A stretch of 55,194 nucleotides of DNA, taken from positions 1 through 55,194 of the forward strand of contig CAZIFG010000012.1 in the NCBI GenBank assembly GCA_964539135.1. Reading direction: 5' to 3'. Numbering within the stretch: the first letter of the stretch is position 1; each line of letters begins with the position of its first letter. This document shows, piece by piece, positions 7,426 to 14,950 of this stretch. Both the position numbers and the translations under genes were made by a program. This stretch comes from CAZIFG01 sp964539135. Its GTDB lineage: Bacteria; Margulisbacteria; Marinamargulisbacteria; GCA-2716485; CAZIFG01. Below the pieces are notes generated by a model. That model was given only the letters and a program-made list of their open reading frames with translations. It was not told where the DNA came from and did not search any database.

Positions 7426-8627
7426 GGCATACTCCGTGACAAAGGCCCTCGAGGTGCAGGAAAGAGTTTATCTTTAAGATCCTCACATGCCTTTGCCAAT
7501 TGAGGTTGATTCGGATCTAAACTCAAAGATTTTTCCCATGATTTTAGTGTTTCGGTGTAATTCCCCAATTGATAATGAATAGACCCCAATCGCACATATC
7601 CCAAAGCCGAATCCGGCATCAAGCCAACTACTTTCTGATACGCTGAAAGTGCGGTTTTAAAGTCTTTTTTATAATAAGCATCAATCCCCTCTTGCATCAA
7701 TTTAAGAGTCGCACGAGTCAAAGAAGGTCCCTTAAGTGACGCATCCTGAGCGTAGGAATTCGACGAAACAGTCGCCACAGCTGCCTCAAAATCACGCGAT
7801 AAAACATCTGAAATGGCATTTTGTTTGGATTCTAAAAGCGCCAAACGTTGCTCATGTTGCGCATTACGAGACGCATATTCCTGACGAACAAGCCACTTTT
7901 CTGCAATCGTATCGTAAATATTTTGAGAAAACGAAAAGCCCAAAGAGCCATATTCTTGATCCAATCCCGATCGAACAGCCGGATGAGGGGACCCTGAAAG
8001 ATAGACATTTTCCTTCAATTTTTTACCAAAAGGCACCTTAATCCCTAAATTGGTAGAATATCCATCCCATTCCAACATCATGGTCCCAAAGCTAAAATCC
8101 GTTTCAAGGCCCACAAAAAACACAAGGGCATTCTGAGTGCCTGATTGATCGCCCCCCATACCAATATGATACCGAGAGCGAACAGATTTAACCTCAACAG
8201 AAGTCACGCCATACCACTGATAAAGCGGATTAGACACAAAAATCTGAGATCTATCCAATCCCATGTGTTTAAGCCCCCCAGAAAGATAGGTCGTGACATT
8301 ACCATCCGAAGAACCCGCTTTAAACAAAAGGGTCTGAACATGATGTGACAGTTGAAAATTACCATAAACAGACAATCCATACTCGACACGAGACGAAACC
8401 GAAAATCGCAAAAACCCATAATTATCCAAAGTCGGGATCTTTACCTTCTCACCCTCAAACATATAGGTATTAACAAAATATCCCGATCGAAAGCCATATT
8501 CCACATATCCCGCATCTTTCATCACCGCAGAAGGAACATTAATCAGTTCATTACCCGCATAATACGAATACGCTGCACGTGTATTTAAACCCAAAAAAAT
8601 CAAAAGAAACAAAAGTTTAGCACGCAT
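7422..8627 (-). CDS. Outer-membrane barrel-like protein with C-terminal TPR (fourth gene of the rotor operon)
   Basis: The protein (401 aa from ATG 8627) has a signal peptide of about 20 residues followed by NELINVP, the same motif as in its downstream paralogue. Beta-rich sequence follows to about residue 240, then a helical segment and TPR units at about 315-385 ('VRLGSIHYQLGNYTETL', 'WEKSLSLDPNQ'). I chose the ATG at 8627, which overlaps the stop of the FliM-like gene as TAATG and has GGAG 11 nt upstream. A TTG three codons earlier sits too close to that GGAG. The overlap with both neighbours ties it to the FliF-FliG-FliM genes. Confidence 0.75.
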   Translation of the reverse strand: MRAKLLFLLIFLGLNTRAAYSYYAGNELINVPSAVMKDAGYVEYGFRSGYFVNTYMFEGEKVKIPTLDNYGFLRFSVSSRVEYGLSVYGNFQLSHHVQTLLFKAGSSDGNVTTYLSGGLKHMGLDRSQIFVSNPLYQWYGVTSVEVKSVRSRYHIGMGGDQSGTQNALVFFVGLETDFSFGTMMLEWDGYSTNLGIKVPFGKKLKENVYLSGSPHPAVRSGLDQEYGSLGFSFSQNIYDTIAEKWLVRQEYASRNAQHEQRLALLESKQNAISDVLSRDFEAAVATVSSNSYAQDASLKGPSLTRATLKLMQEGIDAYYKKDFKTALSAYQKVVGLMPDSALGYVRLGSIHYQLGNYTETLKSWEKSLSLDPNQPQLAKACEDLKDKLFPAPRGPLSRSMP

Positions 8628-9157
8628 TAAAAACAAGACTCCTCAAAAAAAGAGGTGGGATGACACATAATAATACGCCCCAAATCTTGATCATTTAAAT
8701 AACAAGACACTGAAATGCTCACGATATCATCTTCTGATAAAAAGGAATGCACCCGATTCAAGTGTGTTTCATGTCGCTGAAACACAAGGGGTAAATGGTA
8801 TGTTTTAAAATAGTTATCAAACCAAGACACCATATATTGACCAAAAAAATCTTCAGAAAACGTAAATAAAGGATGCGGCGTCTTAGACATAATGCCCTTC
8901 CCCCCTAAAGATCGATTACTCAGCACATAAATGAATTTAGGATCCAATAAAACCAAAACACCTCGATTTTTATAGGTAAAAACACCCAAATAAGAAAAAT
9001 CGGGGGTCACGGTCAAAAACTCTGAAAAGGATTGCTTCACAACAGAAAATTGCGTTAAATTAAAATTAATCTTCAAAACAGACGACAGTTCATTGGATAA
9101 CACCAAAAAGGCATCCTTATAAAATGAAGTCACGCTTTCTTTGGGTAAAAAGCTCAT
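8627..9157 (-). CDS. fliM: FliM-like protein consisting of the middle domain only
   Basis: The 176 residues align by eye with the FliM middle domain. The FliM-type landmarks are in order: a 'SFSEFL' segment, 'GVFTYKNRGVLVLLDPKFIY' with 'LSNRSLGGKG', and the end 'VSISVSCYLNDQDLGRIIMC' followed by HP. Full-length FliM is about 320-340 aa. This one lacks the N-terminal EIDALL-type CheY-binding peptide and the C-terminal SpoA/FliN-like domain. The middle domain is the part that contacts FliG and packs into the ring, so FliG binding may remain while CheY control and FliN docking are lost. It begins in an ATGA overlap with fliG, with GGAGG 6 nt upstream. The homology is distant, but gene order supports it strongly. 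Confidence 0.75.
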   Translation of the reverse strand: MSFLPKESVTSFYKDAFLVLSNELSSVLKINFNLTQFSVVKQSFSEFLTVTPDFSYLGVFTYKNRGVLVLLDPKFIYVLSNRSLGGKGIMSKTPHPLFTFSEDFFGQYMVSWFDNYFKTYHLPLVFQRHETHLNRVHSFLSEDDIVSISVSCYLNDQDLGRIIMCHPTSFFEESCF

Positions 9158-10194
9158 TGGAAACCTCCATTAGAGTGGAAAAAAGAAGAGTCTAAACGAG
9201 AAACCCCTTTGGAAATGGGTTTAATCAGTCCTCTTTTTTCCAAATCCCGAACCAACCTAATAACATATTGGCGCGCACTTAAAACATCTTTTTCCGAAAT
9301 AGCCGGTCCTAAATTAGACGTTTCTTCATTTAAAATAAGGCGAACCCGTTGAGAAACATTGGCAATAACACGCTGATAAAAAACATCTGGAACCCCATGA
9401 AGCGAAAATGCCAACCGTTTTAAAGGATCAATTTCATGTAAGACGGTTTGAAGATCTCGGTCGGGTAAGTCAATAAGATCTTCAAATGAAAAAATTAAAG
9501 AGTCTAAATGTTGAGATAACACAGGATCCGATCCTTTAATCAAGGTCATAACACTCATGCGTTCATCCACAGACATCAATTCTAAAGCATGCGACACTTT
9601 TAACAGATTGCCTGTAGCATCTTGAGACTGTGAAAGCGTCTTCAAATGCTGTTCTAATTTTGCATGGAGGTCCCATAAAAGTGCATCATTAGGCGCAGAA
9701 AGCTGCACCATCATCTGTGAAAGTCGCGCGGCCTTTTCGGGTGAAAAAGACAATAAAAGTCGAGACGCTTTCGCCCCCTCCATGTAGGATAACAACAAAG
9801 CCACCATTTGATCGGTTTCAGACCCAAAAAAAGGAAGTAGAATACGATCTTCCATGCCATTTAAAAAGGTAAACAAAGTATCTTTTTTACCAAAAAAGAG
9901 GTCTGCCGATTCAATCCCAAAAGAATCTTGAAGTATTTTTTGGGACACATTTTTACCCCCAAAAACCACCTTTTGTTCAATGGCCATTTCATGAAATTCC
10001 AATGTAACGGCATCCACAACATCGTAATTCACTTTTCGCATCCGATGAATGGTCTCAAGCAACTGTTTAGAGCGCGCTTGCCCCAAATAAGAAAACACCT
10101 TTGAAGTAATGCCAGGATAAGACAGTTCAAGCGCCATCAACATAATGGCTGCTTTTTCGGAATACTTTAAAGGCGCTGGATTAGAAAGTGCCAT
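9154..10194 (-). CDS. fliG: Flagellar rotor switch protein FliG
   Basis: At 346 aa the protein has normal FliG length, with all three parts: an N-terminal FliF-binding domain ('YSEKAAIMLMAL'), a middle domain ('MVALLLSYMEGAKASRLLLS'), and a C-terminal domain ('FSFEDLIDLPDRDLQTVLHE' and 'LVRDLEKRGLI'). In the torque-helix region the usual DDR is PDR, so one of the acidic residues that faces the stator is missing, while the rest of the segment is kept. FliG normally couples the FliF ring to FliM and to MotA. It starts inside the end of the FliF-like gene (14-bp overlap) with GGAGGG upstream. No stator, export or filament gene is present in the window. Confidence 0.92.
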   Translation of the reverse strand: MALSNPAPLKYSEKAAIMLMALELSYPGITSKVFSYLGQARSKQLLETIHRMRKVNYDVVDAVTLEFHEMAIEQKVVFGGKNVSQKILQDSFGIESADLFFGKKDTLFTFLNGMEDRILLPFFGSETDQMVALLLSYMEGAKASRLLLSFSPEKAARLSQMMVQLSAPNDALLWDLHAKLEQHLKTLSQSQDATGNLLKVSHALELMSVDERMSVMTLIKGSDPVLSQHLDSLIFSFEDLIDLPDRDLQTVLHEIDPLKRLAFSLHGVPDVFYQRVIANVSQRVRLILNEETSNLGPAISEKDVLSARQYVIRLVRDLEKRGLIKPISKGVSRLDSSFFHSNGGFQ

Positions 10195-11323
10195 TTTGAG
10201 GTCCCTCCTTTTCGGATAACTCCACCCAATTCAAAAGCAGTTCTGCAAATTCGGCTGGTTTTTGATGGGCAAAGCGCGACAATTCTTCTTGCTTATGCTT
10301 AACATCCACGCGGAATTCTGCAGCTTCTCGTTTTTCAGCTTCCTCCTGACTCTCTTTAGCGGCCATAGCCTCACGTTGACGATTCAAAAGTTGAGTTTGA
10401 TAGTTTTGCCAAAAATAAAACCCTATCGCACCTAAAACCGACAAAATCACCCCAACTAAAAAGACCCATCTTAAATGATAGATAAAGCCTCCCACAGCAT
10501 CAAAAAAGGCACGATGATTCAAATAAATGCCTTGCAATGAAAAGGGTTTTTCTAAAAAGGGCTCATACGAAATAGAAAGTTGATCCCCACGACTGGCGTC
10601 AAACCCTGACACCGTTTGAACAATAGCCATAATACGATCCGAAGAAACCGTCAAAAGTTTAAAATGATCTTTATCAATCACCACATTCACAAAAAGACGC
10701 TTCAAATGTGTGGTCGGTACCTGGGTATTCTGACGTTTTTCATTAAAAAACACACTTCGCGTTTCAGATTCATACTGCTGAGTGTCCATTTGTGTTTCAT
10801 TAGGAGAAGCCCCACGATCAGGTAAAGGCTCGGCGTCCATATCTGAAGCCTGAACAACAGGAAATCCTGGAAGTTCTTCAAGCGCATTAGACGAAACCAT
10901 GGGAATAATAACCCCAGGAAGCGCCCCATTGAGCGCTTGAATTTCAGAATACACGGTATCCAAAGAAGGCCTACGAGACAAGGCCTCTTTTTGAAGCCGT
11001 TCAAGGGAGTTCTGCCACTTTTGAGTGACTCGAGTAGTCGCCGACTGAGGATCTCGACTCACAGAATGAATATCCTGTTTTTCACCTGTAAGCGCCATTG
11101 TCACAGATACAGAAAAGGTACGCGCTCCCAACAAAGGTGTTAAAACCTGAGTCAAGCGAGATTCCAACTGTTTTTCTTGCTGATTTTGATAGATAAATTC
11201 TGTTTTATTCAAATAAGGCAGGTTCATCAAAGGCAGAAAATAGTGGCGAAAAAAAAGCGCCATAGAAAGCAAAATAGCGACTACAAGTAGCCCCAGCCCC
11301 CATTGACGTTTTGATAGTCTCAT
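10181..11323 (-). CDS. fliF: Truncated FliF-like ring protein (RBM3, second TM and FliG-binding tail)
   Basis: The protein is 380 aa, against about 550 aa for FliF. An N-terminal TM helix (residues 8-26) leads directly into the FliF C-terminal periplasmic domain, with 'YQNQQEKQLESRLTQVLTPL', 'HLKRLFVNVVIDK' and 'SGFDASRGDQLSISYEPF'. A second TM follows (about 285-305) and then a cytosolic tail whose end, FAHQKPAEFAELLLNWVEL (349-367), matches the FliG-binding segment of FliF. The RBM1 and RBM2 (YscJ/FliF) domains that surround the export gate are absent. There is no room for them upstream, where tgt diverges. Start at ATG 11323 with GGAG 9 nt before it; a TTG at 11338 lies within that ribosome site. 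First gene of the five-gene operon. Confidence 0.88.
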   Translation of the reverse strand: MRLSKRQWGLGLLVVAILLSMALFFRHYFLPLMNLPYLNKTEFIYQNQQEKQLESRLTQVLTPLLGARTFSVSVTMALTGEKQDIHSVSRDPQSATTRVTQKWQNSLERLQKEALSRRPSLDTVYSEIQALNGALPGVIIPMVSSNALEELPGFPVVQASDMDAEPLPDRGASPNETQMDTQQYESETRSVFFNEKRQNTQVPTTHLKRLFVNVVIDKDHFKLLTVSSDRIMAIVQTVSGFDASRGDQLSISYEPFLEKPFSLQGIYLNHRAFFDAVGGFIYHLRWVFLVGVILSVLGAIGFYFWQNYQTQLLNRQREAMAAKESQEEAEKREAAEFRVDVKHKQEELSRFAHQKPAEFAELLLNWVELSEKEGPQNGTF

Positions 11324-11386
11324 CGCACCATTCTCCAAACAAACCCTTAAGGTTAAAAAATAAAGATTCTAAATTCAGTTACCCCC

Positions 11387-11392
11387 ATTATA
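11387..11392 (-). promoter_or_regulatory. Candidate -10 box for the rotor operon
   Basis: On the minus strand TATAAT lies about 64 bp before the FliF-like ATG, within the 103 bp between the divergent tgt and FliF-like starts. No matching -35 box is convincing, so this is a candidate only. Confidence 0.35.
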
Positions 11393-11410
11393 GTGCGATT
11401 AAACATTAAA

Positions 11411-11419
11411 TGATACGAT
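11411..11419 (+). promoter_or_regulatory. Extended -10 promoter directly before tgt (possible leaderless start)
   Basis: TGATACGAT is an extended -10 box (TG-n-TACGAT) that ends 7 bp before the tgt ATG at 11427. No ribosome site lies between, so the transcript may begin at the ATG. Confidence 0.4.
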
Positions 11420-11426
11420 AAAGCAC

Positions 11427-12542
11427 ATGACAACACAAAATATAAGCACCCCATTCCAATTTGAAATTATTGCAAAAGATCCCCATTCCAATGCAAGAGC
11501 CGGCCTACTGCACACCCCTCATGGCACCATTAAAACACCTGTTTTTATGCCGGTTGGGACACAAGCCACTGTAAAAGGAATGACCCCAAAACACATAAAA
11601 GACACAAATGCCCAAATTATTCTAAGCAATACCTATCACTTGGCACTCCGCCCTGGAGGCGCACTGATTGAAAAACTGGGAGGGCTTCACCCCTTTATCC
11701 AATGGGACGGCCCGATTTTAACAGATTCCGGTGGATATCAAGTCTTCTCCCTTAGAGGCCGTCGAAAAATAACAGAAGAAGGCGTAACATTCCAATCCCA
11801 TTTAGATGGAAGTCGCCATAGCTTTACACCCAAAACCGTCATTGACCTTCAGCGACAATTCAACAGTGACATCATGATGCCATTAGACATCTGCAGTCCC
11901 TACCCCAGTAGTGAAGCTCAAACACGAAAAGACATGTTACTCACCCACCAATGGGAAAAAGAAGCCCTCGAATATTGGAAAAGCGACACCCGAAATCAAT
12001 GGTTATTTGCCATCGTTCAGGGCGGTATGTATCCCCATTTAAGACAAGAAAGCGCCCAATATCTCTCCGATCTTCAATTCCCAGGCTATGCCATTGGCGG
12101 AGTCAGTGTGGGAGAGCCTATCGACCTTCTCAACGAAATCATGACGACAACCGCAGCCCTATTACCAGAAGACAAACCCCGTTATGTCATGGGCATTGGT
12201 CTACCTGAAAATTTTGATCACGCCATCCAAGCAGGTATCGACATGTTTGATTGCGTAATCCCCACACGACTCGCACGCCATGGCCAAGTATTTATAGGAA
12301 AAGAACGGGTCAATATCAAGCGCGAAGAATTTAAAGAAGACCCAACGCCTCTAGATCCATCCTGCCCCTGCTACACCTGCCAACAGTTTTCAAAAGCCTA
12401 TTTAAGACACTTATATCAAGCAAAAGAAATTCTCAGCTGCACCTTATTAAGCATTCATAACGTCACCGCACTGGTCCAGTATGTCGCTCAAAAAAGAGAA
12501 GAAATCATCACCTCTTTTAAAAGAAGTGCCACTCAGATATAG
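11427..12542 (+). CDS. tgt: tRNA-guanine transglycosylase (queuosine synthesis)
   Basis: The protein (371 aa) has the normal bacterial Tgt length. Signature segments are present: DSGGYQVFSL (substrate loop with the first catalytic Asp), IVQGGMY, GIGLPENFD, and 'MFDCVIPTRLARHGQVF' with the catalytic nucleophile Asp. The zinc site is CPCYTC followed by a Cys and a His (SCTLLSIH). It exchanges the wobble guanine of GUN-anticodon tRNAs for preQ1. It diverges from the rotor operon and is followed by ahcY on the same strand after 21 bp, so the two may be co-transcribed. Confidence 0.96.
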   Translation: MTTQNISTPFQFEIIAKDPHSNARAGLLHTPHGTIKTPVFMPVGTQATVKGMTPKHIKDTNAQIILSNTYHLALRPGGALIEKLGGLHPFIQWDGPILTDSGGYQVFSLRGRRKITEEGVTFQSHLDGSRHSFTPKTVIDLQRQFNSDIMMPLDICSPYPSSEAQTRKDMLLTHQWEKEALEYWKSDTRNQWLFAIVQGGMYPHLRQESAQYLSDLQFPGYAIGGVSVGEPIDLLNEIMTTTAALLPEDKPRYVMGIGLPENFDHAIQAGIDMFDCVIPTRLARHGQVFIGKERVNIKREEFKEDPTPLDPSCPCYTCQQFSKAYLRHLYQAKEILSCTLLSIHNVTALVQYVAQKREEIITSFKRSATQI

Positions 12543-12563
12543 TAGTAAAAAAAGGAGCCCATG

Positions 12564-13973
12564 ATGATTGAAACCACACTACCTTATAAAGTAAAAGACC
12601 TCTCTCTAGCCGAATTTGGGCGAAAAGAAATTGAAATTGCAGAACATGAAATGCCAGGACTCATGGCGCTCAGACGCCAGTATGGGGATAAAAAACCCCT
12701 TAAAGGACAACGCATTTCCGGGTCTTTACACATGACCATTCAAACCGCCGTATTAATTGAAACGCTAGTCGCTTTAGGCGCATCTGTAAGATGGGCATCT
12801 TGTAATATTTTTTCCACACAGGACCACGCAGCAGCAGCCATTGCAAAAGCAGGAATCCCCGTATTTGCATGGAAAGGAGAAAGCTTAGAAGAGTATTGGT
12901 GGTGCACAAAAGAAGCCTTAACCTTCGAAGGAAACACAGGCCCAACCCTCATCGTGGATGATGGCGGAGACGCCACCTATCTGATTCATGAAGGTGTTAA
13001 AGCAGAAAAAAATCCAAATATTCTAGACGAACCCGCCCCCAATAAAGAACTTGCCTTGGTCAAGGCCTTACTCAAAAAAACACAAGAAACAACGCCCAAC
13101 TTTTGGACAAACATGATCCCAAGTATCAAAGGGGTATCCGAAGAAACCACAACAGGCGTACACCGCCTATATCAGATGTTAAGCAAAGGCGAATTACTCT
13201 TTCCCGCCATTAACGTCAATGATAGCGTCACAAAATCAAAATTTGACAATTTATATGGCTGCAGAGAATCCCTAGCAGATGGCATTAAACGAGCAACAGA
13301 CGTCATGATAGCAGGAAAAGTGGTTGTGGTCTGTGGATATGGGGACGTCGGAAAAGGATGTGCTCACTCCATGAAAAGCTATGGCGCCAGAGTCATCGTC
13401 ACTGAAATTGATCCCATCTGCGCCCTTCAAGCCATTATGGAAGGATTTGAAGTCAAAGCCATAGAAAAAGCACTTCCCATCGCCCATATTTATGTCACAA
13501 CAACCGGAAATAAAGACATTATTACACTGGATCATATGCGACAGATGAAAGATCAAGCCATCGTCTGTAACATTGGTCATTTTGACAATGAAATTCAAGT
13601 AGACGCCTTAAATGAAGCCCCAAACATCCAAAAAACCACCATCAAAGAAAGTGTAGATAAATACACCTTTAAAGACGGTCATTCCATTTTTATATTGGCA
13701 GAAGGACGTTTGGTCAATTTAGGATGTGCAACCGGTCATCCCTCTTTTGTCATGAGTAGCTCCTTTACAAATCAAACCGTAGCCCAAATGGAATTAAACA
13801 CCAATCAGTATCCTATAGGCGTCTATACCCTGCCTAAAAAGTGGGATGAAGAAGTCGCTCGCTTGCATCTAGAACCTTTAGGCGGAGAATTAACACGATT
13901 AACACAAGCACAATCCGACTATTTAGAAATCCCTATCGAAGGCCCCTATAAAAAAGACCATTATCGATACTAA
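12564..13973 (+). CDS. ahcY: S-adenosylhomocysteine hydrolase
   Basis: About 469 aa. CNIFSTQDHAAAAIA, the DDGGD segment, the NAD-binding VVCGYGDVGKGCA and the C-terminal GHPSFVMSSSF are all present. It has the insertion of about 40 residues seen in the longer AhcY form (around residues 150-190). The enzyme splits SAH into adenosine and homocysteine, removing the product inhibitor of methyltransferases. Two ATG codons are adjacent (12561 and 12564). I prefer the second because AAAGGAG then lies at a 6-nt spacing instead of 3. A histidine kinase gene begins 3 bp after the stop. Confidence 0.96.
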   Translation: MIETTLPYKVKDLSLAEFGRKEIEIAEHEMPGLMALRRQYGDKKPLKGQRISGSLHMTIQTAVLIETLVALGASVRWASCNIFSTQDHAAAAIAKAGIPVFAWKGESLEEYWWCTKEALTFEGNTGPTLIVDDGGDATYLIHEGVKAEKNPNILDEPAPNKELALVKALLKKTQETTPNFWTNMIPSIKGVSEETTTGVHRLYQMLSKGELLFPAINVNDSVTKSKFDNLYGCRESLADGIKRATDVMIAGKVVVVCGYGDVGKGCAHSMKSYGARVIVTEIDPICALQAIMEGFEVKAIEKALPIAHIYVTTTGNKDIITLDHMRQMKDQAIVCNIGHFDNEIQVDALNEAPNIQKTTIKESVDKYTFKDGHSIFILAEGRLVNLGCATGHPSFVMSSSFTNQTVAQMELNTNQYPIGVYTLPKKWDEEVARLHLEPLGGELTRLTQAQSDYLEIPIEGPYKKDHYRY

Positions 13974-13976
13974 GTC

Positions 13977-14933
13977 ATGACAAAAAAATTAAATCTGCGC
14001 CTATACATCCCATTAATAAGCCCCTATTTCATCATAATTGGCGCAGGTTTAAGCCTATTTTATGGCCTTCTTAAAGTGGAAGCCCTGCCTTATTTTCAGT
14101 TAAGCCCCCTAGAAAAAAGAAGCATAGAATGCCTCTATTGGGGGCTTTTTGGTCTGGGATTTTTCCCCTTAAAAACAAAATTAAAAGCCAAAATTTTCCA
14201 CTCAAAAAAAACACAACTGCCAACGACAAAAGAAACAGATCCGGCCAAAAACAGCTATGCGACGCTAACTCGAGGTCTTGCCCATGAAATTAAAAACCCA
14301 TTGGGAATGATATTATCTGGCATTGAATTGATTGAAGAAAATACAGAAAATAAAGCCATAATTCTGGAATATTGTAAACTCATCAAAGAAAATATTTTAA
14401 GATTATCCAATATTACAAGCACCATGATTCACTACGGGTCTCCGATTTCAAAACAAAGAGAGCCTCTCAACATGAACACCCTCATAGAAGACATTTGCAT
14501 CCTATCTCAAAAAGACCTTAAAAAAAGAAACCTCACACTCACAACAGAATTAGAAGCCACAGGATTCATTCAAGGCGAAAAAAACAGTTTAAGTCAAAGT
14601 TTACTTAATCTTGTGTTAAATGCAAGCCAAGCCATTACAGACACCGGGAGTATTAATATTAAAACAGAAAATAGTAGCATTCAAACCCAAGACAAAAAAA
14701 GAATTTTGGGCATCAAAATTACCATTAGAGACACAGGATGTGGCATTCCTTGCGAGATTAAATCCAAAATCTTTGACCCTTTTTTTTCAACCAAACATCG
14801 CCATACAGGGCTGGGGCTCTCATTGGTGCTTCGCGTTGTTGAAGAACACAAAGGAACCATAGAACATCTCGATAATACTCCCCAAGGCAGTTGCTTTGTC
14901 CTCTTTTTACCAACAGACCCGTCTAAACCATAA
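13977..14933 (+). CDS. Membrane sensor histidine kinase (NtrB-like catalytic core)
   Basis: The protein (318 aa) has two N-terminal TM helices (about 9-32 and 48-65) with only a short loop between, so there is no large periplasmic sensor. The H-box GLAHEIKNPLG places the phosphorylated His at 103. The N-box LLNLVLNASQAI, G1 box DTGCGIP, F-box FDPFFSTK and G2 box GLGLSLV are intact. It faces the double-receiver response regulator at 14951-16051 with 17 bp between their stops, and the two are presumably partners. It follows ahcY after 3 bp with no clear ribosome site. Confidence 0.92.
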   Translation: MTKKLNLRLYIPLISPYFIIIGAGLSLFYGLLKVEALPYFQLSPLEKRSIECLYWGLFGLGFFPLKTKLKAKIFHSKKTQLPTTKETDPAKNSYATLTRGLAHEIKNPLGMILSGIELIEENTENKAIILEYCKLIKENILRLSNITSTMIHYGSPISKQREPLNMNTLIEDICILSQKDLKKRNLTLTTELEATGFIQGEKNSLSQSLLNLVLNASQAITDTGSINIKTENSSIQTQDKKRILGIKITIRDTGCGIPCEIKSKIFDPFFSTKHRHTGLGLSLVLRVVEEHKGTIEHLDNTPQGSCFVLFLPTDPSKP

Positions 14934-14950
14934 AGAAGACACTAAGCCGC

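Noticed and set aside
10181..11323. Type III secretion (YscJ-like) origin for the ring protein
   Set aside because: The RBM3 domain and FliG-binding tail are FliF features that YscJ does not have, and FliG is encoded next to it.
11324..11426. Possible missing N-terminal part of FliF upstream
   Set aside because: Only 103 bp separate the FliF-like start from the divergent tgt gene, which is too little for RBM1/RBM2, and no matching frame exists there.
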